DNA of 64,000 nt from Bacillus subtilis (GTDB taxonomy: Bacteria > Pseudomonadota > Alphaproteobacteria > Rhizobiales > Rhizobiaceae): assembly GCA_021733665.1 (NCBI GenBank), contig JAHREI010000002.1:682001-746000 (forward strand), given 5' to 3'. The notes under the pieces were generated by a model. That model was not told the DNA's origin. It searched no databases and was given only the letters and a program-made list of their open reading frames with translations. Position numbers and translations under genes: made by a program. Every line of letters begins with the position of its first letter. Within the stretch, counting starts at the first letter, position 1. Of this stretch, positions 9,783-18,726 are shown piece after piece.

Positions 9783-10946
9783 ATGATGGATTGGCTGAGC
9801 GGGCTGTTGGGCGAAAATGCAGCCCATATTATCAGCTTTATCGGGCTTTTTGCTCTGTTTCTTGCAGGCGTTTTTGTTGTCTTTGCCGTAATTAAACGCA
9901 TGACAGCAGGCACTTATGTCACCAAACAGCATGATGCTGCACCACGCCTCACAGTAACTGACGCAGCAGCGGTCGACAGTCAGCGCCGCCTGGTTCTGGT
10001 ACGCCGCGACGATGTGGAACATCTGATCCTGATCGGTGGTCCATCTGATATCGTTATTGAGCAGAATATTACCCGCCATAAAAACAAGCAGCAGGAACAG
10101 ACAGCACCACGCGTTCGCCAACAGGAAGAGCGCACAGGTTTTGCGCCTGTTGCCGCCATAGCGCCGGTAGCGGCACAAGCTCCGCTCATTGCACCGGAGC
10201 CAAATCTCTCTATCGCGCCTGCCGCAGATATTATCGCAGCGACACCAGCCTATAAGCCTGAAGCTGAAACACCTGCACCACAGCCGCGCGCTGCTGCACC
10301 AACAGCCAGCGCGCCGGTTACAGTAACGGCTTCACAGGCTCAGACCTTGCAGACACATGCCCAACAGGTTGCAGCTGCTCGCCAGCAGCAGAGCCAAAAA
10401 CCAGTCCAGCGTCAAAGCGCCCAGCCTGCTGCTCGGCCAGTGACGGAAGGTGCTGCACCAAAACTGCATCCTGTTTATCCGTTGGGTCAGGTATCGCGCG
10501 GCGTGATTGCTGCAACATCCGGTCTGGCTGCTGCCAATAATGCAGCTCAGCAGGAACTCATTGAGGCTGCAAAGCGTGATAACCGCAGTGCATCACCATC
10601 ACTTGATGATGTACGTCCGGGCTCTGCCCAGAAAACCGAAGGCAATCCGCTGGTATCCCAGAGGGCAACACCACAGGTTGGTCGCCCGACCCAGCAGGAG
10701 CCATCATTCAGCGCTCCGGTAACGCCTGCCCCTGCTCCGGCAAAACCTGCTCCACAGCCAAGCTTTGAGCTTGATCTTGAGAATGCGGTTGCTGAAGCGC
10801 TGTCCTCCAAAGACACAGCACCAGACAGCGAAATCTCATTTGAAGACCTGCTCGCCTCAGAAATGGATCAGCACTTTGCTGCAAGCGAAAAAGCAGCAGC
10901 TGAAAAGCCAGCCAGCAGCACATTAGATATCTCTCCGCGCAAATAA
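9783..10946 (+). CDS. FliO-like single-pass membrane protein with proline/alanine-rich tail
   Basis: 387 residues. One transmembrane helix lies near residues 18-40, followed by a short domain containing RRLVLVRRDDVEHLILIGGP, which matches the FliO/MopB pattern of flagellar export proteins. After about residue 100 the chain becomes rich in Pro, Ala and Gln, and it ends in an acidic stretch (LDLENAVAEALSS and SFEDLLASEMDQHF). The ATG at 9783 is preferred because AAGGAC precedes it at a normal distance; TTG 9777 and ATG 9786 are alternatives. No flagellar gene is nearby, so a flagellar role is only suggested by the domain. Proteins like this are often annotated FliO-domain or hypothetical in Rhizobiales. 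Confidence 0.6.
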   Translation: MMDWLSGLLGENAAHIISFIGLFALFLAGVFVVFAVIKRMTAGTYVTKQHDAAPRLTVTDAAAVDSQRRLVLVRRDDVEHLILIGGPSDIVIEQNITRHKNKQQEQTAPRVRQQEERTGFAPVAAIAPVAAQAPLIAPEPNLSIAPAADIIAATPAYKPEAETPAPQPRAAAPTASAPVTVTASQAQTLQTHAQQVAAARQQQSQKPVQRQSAQPAARPVTEGAAPKLHPVYPLGQVSRGVIAATSGLAAANNAAQQELIEAAKRDNRSASPSLDDVRPGSAQKTEGNPLVSQRATPQVGRPTQQEPSFSAPVTPAPAPAKPAPQPSFELDLENAVAEALSSKDTAPDSEISFEDLLASEMDQHFAASEKAAAEKPASSTLDISPRK

Positions 10947-10998
10947 GCTCGGGGAGACCTCACCCGACAGGGTTACCGATAAATACAGACAGAAAAAA

Positions 10999-11028
10999 AC
11001 GCAGTGCCCTCCAGCACTGCGTTTTTTA
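10999..11028. terminator. Bidirectional rho-independent terminator
   Basis: ACGCAGTGC (10999-11007) pairs with GCACTGCGT (11014-11022), with an A-run before and a T-run after. It serves the FliO-like gene on + and dksA on -. Confidence 0.85.
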
Positions 11029-11066
11029 ATTTCTATTTATGCGTGCGATCAGCACATCACCCATAC

Positions 11067-11483
11067 TTATTCGTCGCGATAAACTTTTTCGCGGCGCTCG
11101 TGACGCTCCTGTGCTTCGATCGACAAAGTCGCAATAGGACGGGCGTCCAGTCGCTTCAGGTTGATCGGATCACCGGTTTCTTCACAAAAACCATAGGTTC
11201 CTTCATCAATACGAAGCAAAGCCGCATCAATTTTGGAGATTAGCTTACGCTGGCGGTCACGGGCACGAAGCTCAATAGACCGATCTGTTTCCGAAGAGGC
11301 CCTGTCAGCCAAATCAGGATGATTAGCATTTTCACGCTGTAATGCTTCCAGCGTTTCGCGTGCTTCACGCAAAATGTCATTCTTCCAAGCAACGAGCTTG
11401 GCACGGAAATATGACTTCTGCCGATCATTCATGAACGGCTCGTCATCCGTGGGCTTGTAGTTCAGGTCGATTAATTCACTCAT
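11067..11483 (-). CDS. dksA: DksA-type RNA polymerase-binding transcription factor
   Basis: 138-residue member of the DksA/TraR family, which binds the RNA polymerase secondary channel and modulates transcription with ppGpp. The coiled-coil tip motif is kept (HPDLADRASSE, Asp57 and Asp60 then Arg-Ala). The zinc finger is degenerate: only Cys100 (GFCEETG) remains, and the other three cysteine positions read Thr, Ser and Ala (LSIEAQERHE). Such cysteine-poor DksA proteins are known in alphaproteobacteria. RBS GAGGGG precedes ATG 11483. It is a single-gene unit, with a long A+T-rich upstream region that may carry its promoter. Confidence 0.9.
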   Translation of the reverse strand: MSELIDLNYKPTDDEPFMNDRQKSYFRAKLVAWKNDILREARETLEALQRENANHPDLADRASSETDRSIELRARDRQRKLISKIDAALLRIDEGTYGFCEETGDPINLKRLDARPIATLSIEAQERHERREKVYRDE

Positions 11484-11943
11484 TTTGAATCACCCCTCAC
11501 CTAGGAGACGATGCGCCTTATAGGTCTATAAGCAATCCGATACAACCTGAAAAATCATACAATCAAGTATTTTCAACCAGAACCTGAAAAATACGAAAAT
11601 TATTATCAGATTACATAAAACTGAGACATATATATTCTAAAGTACAAAAAATTTATCTCTCACATTGATTTCAAAATTCTAATAGCAATATTTTAATTCA
11701 ATAACATCAATATAAAATATTTACAGATTTTCACACAAATTAACCCTGTTATTTTTCTTCGCACGTTTCCCCATATTCATAAAACCTGATCAAAAACGAT
11801 ATATTTTAACTTTGAAATATAAGAAAAAGCGCTATTTCGTTTCCGAAAAACAACAGAAACATTTTTCTTATTTTATTTTTTCAACACAATTTTAGGAAAT
11901 TAATCAGGCTATCTTTTCGGTGCAAAACCTGCAAAATATCGTC
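11484..11943. other. A+T-rich intergenic region between dksA and the SixA-type gene
   Basis: About 460 bases, strikingly A+T rich from 11570 to 11900 compared with the rest of the window. No open frame with gene-like character, no tRNA and no strong hairpin was seen. It presumably holds the divergent promoters. Confidence 0.5.
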
Positions 11944-12468
11944 ATGCGCACCATTTTGCTCCTTCGCCATGCCCAAGCCGTTCTCCCTGATAGCAGCGGC
12001 AAAGACTTTGACCGGCAGCTCAGTTCCGCCGGAAAAACGGATGCTCTGCAACAGGCAGAACGTCTGATAAAATCCGGCATAATGCCTGATTTCATTCTCT
12101 GTTCTCCGGCTTTGCGCACCTTGCAAACGGCTGAAATTTTCAGCACAGCAATCAATAATGCCTTTCCTGAAATCAGCATCACACCGCAATGCGCATCGTC
12201 ATTTTACCGTGCCAATGCCTCCGGCTATCTGTATGAAATACGTGAACAAGCTCCGCAAGACGCACAATGCGTACTGCTAGTCGGGCACAATCCAAGCATT
12301 GAAGATTGCGCTCTGCTCTTCGCGCAGCCAGATAGTCCGCTGGCGCAGAGGATTGGCTATGGTTTCCCGACTGCCGGTGTGGCACAGATTGAAACCAATG
12401 CAGAATTTGCAGATATCACGCCGGAAAATGCCCGATTGACCGCACTTTTCCTGCCTCAGGAAGACTGA
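11944..12468 (+). CDS. SixA-like histidine phosphatase
   Basis: 174-residue protein of the histidine phosphatase (phosphoglycerate mutase-like) superfamily. The catalytic RHA motif lies at the N-terminus (ILLLRHAQAVLPDSSGKDFDRQLSSAG), with the second conserved arginine region CSPALRTLQTAE and the second histidine in LLVGHNPSIEDCAL. SixA proteins remove phosphate from phosphohistidine in phosphotransfer proteins. The start is uncertain: ATG 11944 fits the family N-terminus, while GTG 11920 would add eight residues, and neither has a good binding site. It is followed on the same strand by ycjX and ycjF homologues and may be cotranscribed with them. Confidence 0.85.
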   Translation: MRTILLLRHAQAVLPDSSGKDFDRQLSSAGKTDALQQAERLIKSGIMPDFILCSPALRTLQTAEIFSTAINNAFPEISITPQCASSFYRANASGYLYEIREQAPQDAQCVLLVGHNPSIEDCALLFAQPDSPLAQRIGYGFPTAGVAQIETNAEFADITPENARLTALFLPQED

Positions 12469-12586
12469 ACCTGAATGCTGCGACAGGTGTATTTTACAAG
12501 CACCTGCTTTTACTCTCTGTAATTTATTGATTTCTCACCCTATATTCACAACCAGAATAGTGAGTAACGTCTTTACGGGGGCATCT

Positions 12587-14062
12587 TTGGCCAAACTGAC
12601 CACTTTCACAGATGAAGCCAAAATCGCTTTTGATACATTGATGGAGCGCACTGGCAGCTTAGTTGCGCCGTCTTTGCGCCTTGGTGTTACCGGCCTTTCC
12701 CGCGCAGGGAAAACGGTTTTCATTACATCTCTGGTGCATAATCTGACCCAAGGCGGGCGCATGCCGCTTTTTGAAGCGCATGCTACCGGACGCATTGCCC
12801 GTGCCTATTTGCAGCCGCAACCTGACGATGCCGTGCCGCGTTTTCAGTATGAAGATCATCTCGCAGCATTGGTGAAAGATCGCATCTGGCCGGATTCCAC
12901 CCGCGCAATTTCAGAACTGCGCCTGACCATTGAATATCAGTCGGCCTCTTCATGGGGACGCATGCTTTCTGCCGGTAAGCTCTCGATTGATATTGTCGAT
13001 TATCCGGGGGAATGGCTGCTGGATCTGCCTTTGCTCGGCAAAAGCTATAGCGAATTTTCCCGTGATTCTTTTGCGCTCGCCAATGAAACCGCCCACCTTG
13101 GCTTTGCCGAAAACTGGCTGCGGGAAGCAGCGACGGTTGACGCCTTAGCGCCTGCCGATGAAATGACAGCACAGCGTCTGGCACGCAGCTTCACAGACTA
13201 TCTGCGTGCAGGAAAATCCGACGAACAGGCACTATCCACCCTGCCCCCCGGCCGTTTTCTCATGCCCGGCGATCTGGAAGGTTCACCTGCGCTTACTTTT
13301 GCGCCTTTGCCTGAATTGCCGGATGGCAGTTTCAAAAGCGGCTCATTGGCCGCGATGATGGAGCGGCGCTATGAATCCTATAAAACCCATGTGGTGAAAC
13401 CGTTTTTCCGCGAGCATATTGCCCGTCTCGACCGTCAGATTGTGCTGGTGGATGCGATGCAGGCGATTAATGCCGGTGGCGGCGCGGTGCGTGATCTGGA
13501 ACGGGCGCTCACTGAAATTCTGGCCTGCTTTCGCGCCGGACGTTCCAATCTGCTCACCGGCCTGATCCAGAAACGTATCGGCCGCATTCTGATTGCAGCC
13601 ACCAAGGCTGATCACCTGCACCATGAAAGCCATAACCGGCTTGAAGCCATTGTACGCAGACTAGTCGACCGTGCAGCCAAGAATGCCGATATGTCCGGCG
13701 CTGAAATTGATGTGCTGGCGATGGCAGCGGTACGAGCCACACGCGAGGCAACCGTCAACCAGAACGGCGATACATTGCCGGTGATTGTCGGCACGCCGCT
13801 GAAAGGTGAAGTCATTGACGGCGAGGTCTTTGACGGCGAAACCGAGACCGCAATCTTCCCCGGTGATCTGCCGCAAAATGCTCAGGCAATTTTTGAACAG
13901 CCGGAGTTTTCGCCGCAGGATCGTTCCCGTGAGGCACCAATCCGTTTTGTCCGCTTCAGACCACCACATATCAAAGCTGACCTTGATGGCATTCATCTGT
14001 CGCTTCCGCATATCCGCCTTGACCGTGCCATGCAGTTTCTGCTCGGTGACCGATTAGCATAA
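12587..14062 (+). CDS. ycjX: YcjX family P-loop ATPase/GTPase (DUF463)
   Basis: About 491 residues. The P-loop reads GLSRAGKT and the second nucleotide-binding segment DIVDYPGEWLLDLPLL. A later segment, ILIAATKADHLHHESHNRLE, holds the TKAD base-recognition motif. The biochemical role of YcjX is unsettled; in enterobacteria it is encoded with YcjF in a stress-linked operon. The start is likely TTG at 12587, because ACGGGGGC lies just before it; TTG 12527 would add 20 residues without a binding site. The partner ycjF begins 9 bases after the stop, so the two are clearly coupled. Confidence 0.85.
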   Translation: MAKLTTFTDEAKIAFDTLMERTGSLVAPSLRLGVTGLSRAGKTVFITSLVHNLTQGGRMPLFEAHATGRIARAYLQPQPDDAVPRFQYEDHLAALVKDRIWPDSTRAISELRLTIEYQSASSWGRMLSAGKLSIDIVDYPGEWLLDLPLLGKSYSEFSRDSFALANETAHLGFAENWLREAATVDALAPADEMTAQRLARSFTDYLRAGKSDEQALSTLPPGRFLMPGDLEGSPALTFAPLPELPDGSFKSGSLAAMMERRYESYKTHVVKPFFREHIARLDRQIVLVDAMQAINAGGGAVRDLERALTEILACFRAGRSNLLTGLIQKRIGRILIAATKADHLHHESHNRLEAIVRRLVDRAAKNADMSGAEIDVLAMAAVRATREATVNQNGDTLPVIVGTPLKGEVIDGEVFDGETETAIFPGDLPQNAQAIFEQPEFSPQDRSREAPIRFVRFRPPHIKADLDGIHLSLPHIRLDRAMQFLLGDRLA

Positions 14063-14071
14063 GGATAGATC

Positions 14072-15127
14072 ATGTCTTCAGGCCCGCGCAAACCAATGAG
14101 TTTCAGCGTAGAACCGCAAGCGGATGACAGCCAGCCACAGGCTCCGCGCAAACCGGTGGCAATTCGCGACTTGTCGACAGTCACAGCAGAAGCGGTAGAC
14201 GTTTTTGAACAGGAAGCCATTGATGCAGGTGCGCAACTGACGCCGCCGCCTGCGAGCCTGATCAAACGGCGCTTTACTCTGCGCAGTGTGTTTTTCTCCG
14301 CACTCGGCCTGCTGGTGAGCTTTGCCGTTGCTATCTGGACGGAAGACCTGATCCGCGCCATGTATAGCCGTGCCGACTGGCTTGGCTGGCTGACGCTCGG
14401 CGTCGCCTTGATTGCGCTCTTTTCCTTACTCGCATTAGTCGTACGCGAAGGACTCGCTCTGCGCCGTCTCTCAGCTGTGCAGGAGCTACGCTTTGCTGCG
14501 GCAGAAGCCAGTGAGCGCAATGATGCGAACAAAGCCCGCAAAATCACCGACAAATTGCTGGAAGTTACCGCCAATCTGCCGCAAACAGCCCGTGGCCGCG
14601 CAACTCTGGAAGCTTTGCGTGGTGATATTATCGACGGGCGCGACCTGATCCGCATTACCGAGCGTGAAATTCTGCATCCGTTAGATCGCGAAGCGCGGAT
14701 GCTGATCCTCAATGCCGCCAAGCGTGTTTCCATTGTCACGGCGGTTAGCCCGCGCGCTCTGGTGGACATTGCCTATGTGGTTTTCGAATCATCGCGGCTG
14801 ATCCGCCGCCTGTCCGAGCTTTATGGCTGCCGCCCCGGCTCCTTAGGATTTTTCCGTCTCGCCCGCAGCGTTATCGCACATCTGGCTGTCACAGGAACAA
14901 TCGCAATGGGTGATAGCGTGGTGCAGCAATTACTGGGTCAGGGACTGGCCTCACGCCTCTCCGCCAAACTTGGCGAAGGTGTTATCAACGGCATGATGAC
15001 AGCGCGTATCGGAATTTCAGCAATGGATATTGTGCGCCCACTGCCGTTTGATGCGGAAAAACGACCCAATATCAGTGATTTCGTCAGTGATATTGTAAAA
15101 GCCACAACACAGAAAAAACCGCTTTAA
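14072..15127 (+). CDS. ycjF: YcjF family membrane protein (DUF697)
   Basis: 351-residue inner-membrane protein of the YcjF/TIGR01620 family. Two transmembrane helices lie in the N-terminal half (about residues 75-92 and 105-128), after a hydrophilic proline-rich tail. The C-terminal DUF697 region includes GFFRLARSVIAHLAVTGTIA and SARLGEGVINGMMTARIG-like text (here AKLGEGVINGMMTARIGISAMD). RBS AAGGATAGATC precedes ATG 14072. It follows ycjX by 9 bases and should be produced with it. Function is not established; membrane association of the YcjX ATPase through YcjF is a reasonable inference. Confidence 0.85.
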   Translation: MSSGPRKPMSFSVEPQADDSQPQAPRKPVAIRDLSTVTAEAVDVFEQEAIDAGAQLTPPPASLIKRRFTLRSVFFSALGLLVSFAVAIWTEDLIRAMYSRADWLGWLTLGVALIALFSLLALVVREGLALRRLSAVQELRFAAAEASERNDANKARKITDKLLEVTANLPQTARGRATLEALRGDIIDGRDLIRITEREILHPLDREARMLILNAAKRVSIVTAVSPRALVDIAYVVFESSRLIRRLSELYGCRPGSLGFFRLARSVIAHLAVTGTIAMGDSVVQQLLGQGLASRLSAKLGEGVINGMMTARIGISAMDIVRPLPFDAEKRPNISDFVSDIVKATTQKKPL

Positions 15128-15301
15128 TGCCGGTTTATCCTTCGTTTTAATTATGTTAGAAACCACCTATTAACCATTCCAGCCGATTATACAGACTGGT
15201 TTTGGTATTTTGTTTGATGGCATTTTGCACTGATAGCGCGAAGATAAATCATACAGAAAACTGATAAACCGCCCTCTAATTATCCGGAACAGAGTTCTGT
15301 T

Positions 15302-15838
15302 ATGATCTTACGTGCCACTGCCGCCTGCCTTTTATTCTTTACCTCTGCAGCCAGCACTGTATCTGCGCACGCATCGGATAAGGATGAAGTGTTTTTCCGC
15401 AATGTTGAAGGCCAGTGGAGCGGCCCCGGCGAAGTTGTTGCGGGAAAATATAAAGGCACAAAATTTGTCTGCAACCTGTCTGGCACCACACCGGACGGCA
15501 ATGTCGGTATGACTTTGGACGGTACTTGCCGCGTTGGCGTTTTCTCCCAGCCGATGAAAGCAACTGTTGTCCGTACCGGTAAGAATTATAGCGGCACATT
15601 CAATGATGGTGCTGAAGGCAAAGGTCTGAACGTGACATCCGGTTCCGTCAACGGCAACCGCGTTGTGCTGTCCCTGAGCCGCAAACAGCTCAATGGTGCA
15701 ATGCTGGCGCGTGTAACCGATCAGAACACCATGAATGTTACAGTCTCGGTCAAAGTCGACGATACAATGGTGCCGGTGGTCGGCATGAGCCTGAAACGCG
15801 TCGATGGCGGCACAGTCAGCAACATCGCCCGCAATTAA
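15302..15838 (+). CDS. Secreted hypothetical protein
   Basis: 178 residues with an N-terminal signal peptide (MILRATAACLLFFTSAASTV, cleavage expected after SAHA). The mature part begins DEVFFRNVEGQWSGPGEVVAG and is rich in Gly, Thr, Val and Asn with alternating hydrophobic residues, suggesting a small beta-barrel or lipocalin-like fold. It has two cysteines (KFVCNLSG and DGTCRVG) about 20 residues apart that could form a disulfide. No catalytic motif was recognised. It looks like the conserved exported proteins of unknown function found in Brucella and relatives. It is a single-gene unit ended by the hairpin at 15846. Confidence 0.75.
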   Translation: MILRATAACLLFFTSAASTVSAHASDKDEVFFRNVEGQWSGPGEVVAGKYKGTKFVCNLSGTTPDGNVGMTLDGTCRVGVFSQPMKATVVRTGKNYSGTFNDGAEGKGLNVTSGSVNGNRVVLSLSRKQLNGAMLARVTDQNTMNVTVSVKVDDTMVPVVGMSLKRVDGGTVSNIARN

Positions 15839-15845
15839 TAAAAAC

Positions 15846-15885
15846 AGCCCCGACAGTTATCACTTTCGGGGCTTTATTGTTTTTA
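15846..15885. terminator. Rho-independent terminator
   Basis: AGCCCCGA (15846-15853) pairs with TCGGGGCT (15866-15873), followed by a T-rich run on the + strand; it lies between convergent genes. Confidence 0.8.
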
Positions 15886-15890
15886 TAATG

Positions 15891-16556
15891 TTACCTTACA
15901 ACTGCCAGCGTAAAGCCGTCCCAGCCTTTAGAGCCAACAGTTTGTAAAGCTGTCGCATCCAGCCTCGGCTCCGCTTCAATCATGTCAATAAATTTCCGCA
16001 CGCCGATGACATTGGCATCTTCTGACTGCGGATCGGTTACCGCGCCATTGCGAACAAAATTATCGCCGATAATGACTGTACCCTTGCGCGCGAGCTTCAG
16101 CGCCCATTCCAGATAGACCGGATTATTAGGCTTATCGGCATCAATGAAAATCAGATCAAACGGTGCACGATCCTGCAACTGCGGCAGGCTGTCAGCTGCA
16201 GCACCAATGATAATTTCTACTTTATCGGCGACACCGGCGGCTTCAATATTCTGCTGTGCAATTGCCGCATGTTTCTGCGAATATTCGAGCGTAATCACCT
16301 TGCCGCCCTCAGGCAGAGCCCATGCCAGCCAGATTGTGCTGTAGCCACCCAATGTTCCGATTTCCAGAACCATTTTGGCTCCGCACATTTGTGCAAACAG
16401 ATTGAGTAACTTGCCCTGATTGATCGCCACATCATGGGCAGGAAGCCCCGCCTCGCTGTTGCGCTGTAATGCGGCCTGCAGAAGCGGATCATCACCGATC
16501 AGCTTCTGCGCCATATAGGCATCAACCTGTCTCCACTGCTCTTCCGACTGGTACAT
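15891..16556 (-). CDS. Class I SAM-dependent O-methyltransferase (caffeoyl-CoA OMT-like family)
   Basis: 221 residues from ATG 16556, which has CAGGAGCGATT in front; a longer frame to 16655 has no such site. The SAM-binding motif I is VLEIGTLGGYSTIWLAWALP, followed by KVITLEYSQKHAAIAQQNIEAAG (motif II region), and the metal/acidic motif is FDLIFIDADKPNNPVYLEWAL. These match the bacterial O-methyltransferase family 3. The natural substrate is probably a catechol-type or similar hydroxylated small molecule, but this cannot be read from the sequence. It lies just downstream of folK on the same strand (64-base gap) and may be read from the fol operon. Confidence 0.87.
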   Translation of the reverse strand: MYQSEEQWRQVDAYMAQKLIGDDPLLQAALQRNSEAGLPAHDVAINQGKLLNLFAQMCGAKMVLEIGTLGGYSTIWLAWALPEGGKVITLEYSQKHAAIAQQNIEAAGVADKVEIIIGAAADSLPQLQDRAPFDLIFIDADKPNNPVYLEWALKLARKGTVIIGDNFVRNGAVTDPQSEDANVIGVRKFIDMIEAEPRLDATALQTVGSKGWDGFTLAVVR

Positions 16557-16620
16557 AATCGCTCCTGAAATTAAAAACGAGACATGCCACACGGAAACAA
16601 CAGCAGAATGACAAACAGCT

Positions 16621-17148
16621 TTACAGCGCTGTATCCTGCCACCAGCGATGACCATAGCTCATGCGCTGAATTTCACTGCTATCCACTTTTTGCACCAGAT
16701 CGGAAACAAGCTCACCACGAATTTTAATATTCGGTGCAATGGTTTCCAGCGGTACCAGCACAAAAGCGCGCTGCTCAATACGCGGATGCGGCAGGATCAG
16801 ATCCGGCATTTCCAGCGCAAAAACATGCTCATAGGCCAGCATATCAATATCTATGGTGCGCGGGCCCCAGCGCTCACTGCGAACCCGCTTCAGACGCCGC
16901 TCGATAGTCTGCGTCACATCCAGCAGTTCCGGCGGCGTTAGTATCGTCGAGATTTCAGCGCAGGCATTATAGAACCAATCCTGATCGGTTTTACCCCAAG
17001 GCGGCGTACGGAACACCGGAGACACAGCGATAACCCTGACATCCTGCCATTCATCCAGCAGTTGCAAAGCCTGCGCCATTGTCTGCACAACATTGCCGAT
17101 ATTACCGCCCAGACACAGCCAGGCTTTATGAACCTCGCGTGCTTTCAT
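16621..17148 (-). CDS. folK: 2-amino-4-hydroxy-6-hydroxymethyldihydropteridine diphosphokinase
   Basis: 175-residue folate-biosynthesis enzyme that pyrophosphorylates 6-hydroxymethyl-7,8-dihydropterin using ATP. The sequence shows AWLCLGGNIGNVVQTM, SPVFRTPPWGKTDQDWFYNACAEI, RWGPRTIDIDMLAYE (the metal-binding DID) and LPHPRIEQRAFVLVPL, all characteristic of FolK. The start is ATG 17148 because it overlaps the folB stop as ATGA; GTG 17160 would extend it by four residues. It is the third gene of folP-folB-folK, placing three consecutive steps of the pathway together. Confidence 0.95.
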   Translation of the reverse strand: MKAREVHKAWLCLGGNIGNVVQTMAQALQLLDEWQDVRVIAVSPVFRTPPWGKTDQDWFYNACAEISTILTPPELLDVTQTIERRLKRVRSERWGPRTIDIDMLAYEHVFALEMPDLILPHPRIEQRAFVLVPLETIAPNIKIRGELVSDLVQKVDSSEIQRMSYGHRWWQDTAL

Positions 17149-17507
17149 ATATTCGGCCACCCGACCGTCACTTCAACATAATCCAGCACACCGGCGACCG
17201 GCGCATTCGGTTTGCGTACAGTAATCTCGGATTTTTGAATTTGCGGAAATGCAGCACAAAGCGCTTTAGCAACATCCAGTGCCAAGGCTTCAATAAGATA
17301 GCGGCGCTTTCCGGTAATAATCTTCTCAATCATGGAGAAGACAATACCGTAATGCACTGTTTTATCAATATCGTCATTTTCGAGCGAGTCGCCCGGATCA
17401 ACAGTCAGCACTGCATCAACATAGAAACGCTGGCCGAGCTTTTCTTCCTCGTCAAAAACGCCGTGATGCGCAAAAAACGCGCAATTCATCATACGGATCG
17501 TGTACAA
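17145..17507 (-). CDS. folB: Dihydroneopterin aldolase
   Basis: 120-residue enzyme that cleaves 7,8-dihydroneopterin to 6-hydroxymethyl-7,8-dihydropterin and glycolaldehyde in folate synthesis. Family hallmarks are FFAHHGVFDEEEKLGQRFYVD (substrate-binding Glu), DKTVHYGIVFSMIEKI and YLIEALALDVAKAL with the KPNAPVAGVLDYVEV catalytic-lysine region near the C-terminus. The start is TTG 17507 with GAGGGC upstream; ATG 17492 is a shorter alternative. The stop overlaps the folK start as ATGA. The gap from folP is about 100 bases. Confidence 0.93.
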   Translation of the reverse strand: MYTIRMMNCAFFAHHGVFDEEEKLGQRFYVDAVLTVDPGDSLENDDIDKTVHYGIVFSMIEKIITGKRRYLIEALALDVAKALCAAFPQIQKSEITVRKPNAPVAGVLDYVEVTVGWPNI

Positions 17508-17608
17508 AAAGCCCTCATTTCTTCACTGCTGCGTTATAAACGGGCGCTTATAACGCTAAATTTTGTCAGTCCAATATCAGATTATACTGCAAATTCTGAA
17601 AAACCGGT

Positions 17609-18475
17609 TCACGCTTTTTCATGAACTGCTGCGGCATTTAAAACCGCATCCGCCATCAATAAGGCATCACGGTTGAGTGCAACGTTATGCACCCTGAATA
17701 TATCCGCACCGCCAAGACGCAACATAACACTGGTCGCAGCCGTTGCGGCATCCCTTTCTGCGGCAATATCACGGGCACTTACGGCACCGGTAAAGCGCTT
17801 GCGGGATGTTCCGACCAGCCACGGCAAACCAAAACTGTGCAGTTCCGCAAACCGTGTCATCAGTTCCACATTCTGCTGGGTATCTTTGGCAAAACCAAAG
17901 CCCGGATCAAGCATAATCTGCTGCGGCATTACACCCGCAGTTGCAGCAATTTCCAGTGATCGTTGTAAGAATATATGCTGATCTTCAATCACATCGGCAG
18001 CAACTTCTCTGTCGCGCCCTGTATGCATAATCACCAGACCGGCACCGGTTTCAGCGGCAAGCCCCGCAATATCCGGTTCCTTCTGCAATCCCCAGACATC
18101 ATTGACAATATGCGCACCAGCCGCGACCGCCAGTTTCGCCGTCTGCGCTCGATAGGTGTCAACCGAGATCAGGCAGCCGAGTTCCCGCGTTAAAACCTCG
18201 ATCACCGGTAGCACCCGATCCTGCTCCTGCTGCGCAGAAACCGGCTCGGCATCCGGACGAGTCGACTCGCCCCCGACATCAATAATCACTGCACCGGCAT
18301 CCAGCATGGCACACGCTGATTGGAGCGCCGCATCAATGGTCTGGTTGTTGCCGCCATCTGAAAAAGAATCCGGCGTAATATTAAGAATCGCCATAATCAG
18401 CGCCTGCGAGCCGGTCTCCAGAACGCGGCCATGCGCCAGTTGCCATTCTCGCTTTATAGGGAAACTCTTAATCAT
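17609..18475 (-). CDS. folP: Dihydropteroate synthase
   Basis: 288-residue TIM-barrel enzyme that joins 6-hydroxymethyl-7,8-dihydropterin diphosphate with p-aminobenzoate; it is the sulfonamide target. Signatures include MAILNITPDSFSDGG, IIDVGGESTRPDAEPV, HIVNDVWG, MLDPGFGFAKD and WLVGTSRKRFTG. The C-terminal HNV in DIFRVHNVALNRDA is also typical. Length is normal. It is the first gene of the folP-folB-folK group on the - strand. ATG 18475 is followed by KSFPIKREW; the preceding bases show only a weak AAGG-like site. Confidence 0.95.
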   Translation of the reverse strand: MIKSFPIKREWQLAHGRVLETGSQALIMAILNITPDSFSDGGNNQTIDAALQSACAMLDAGAVIIDVGGESTRPDAEPVSAQQEQDRVLPVIEVLTRELGCLISVDTYRAQTAKLAVAAGAHIVNDVWGLQKEPDIAGLAAETGAGLVIMHTGRDREVAADVIEDQHIFLQRSLEIAATAGVMPQQIMLDPGFGFAKDTQQNVELMTRFAELHSFGLPWLVGTSRKRFTGAVSARDIAAERDAATAATSVMLRLGGADIFRVHNVALNRDALLMADAVLNAAAVHEKA

Positions 18476-18726
18476 ATTCGGAATTAACCTTTTAAAATTG
18501 CTTTGCTTTCCAAACCAGCCATAAGTTCTTTACACATTTCATGGAACGATAAAAGCTGACGGGAAGCGCATTTCCGGCAAAACTATCAATTGCTTTGACC
18601 GGCAGCGAATGCACAGACCAATAAGATCAGCATCATGCAACAGAAGACAATTCTGCCGTATTTTGTGTTAGAACCTGTAAAACAAGGGCGTTTATTAAAA
18701 GAGCCCTCGCAGCAAAGGAACAGATA

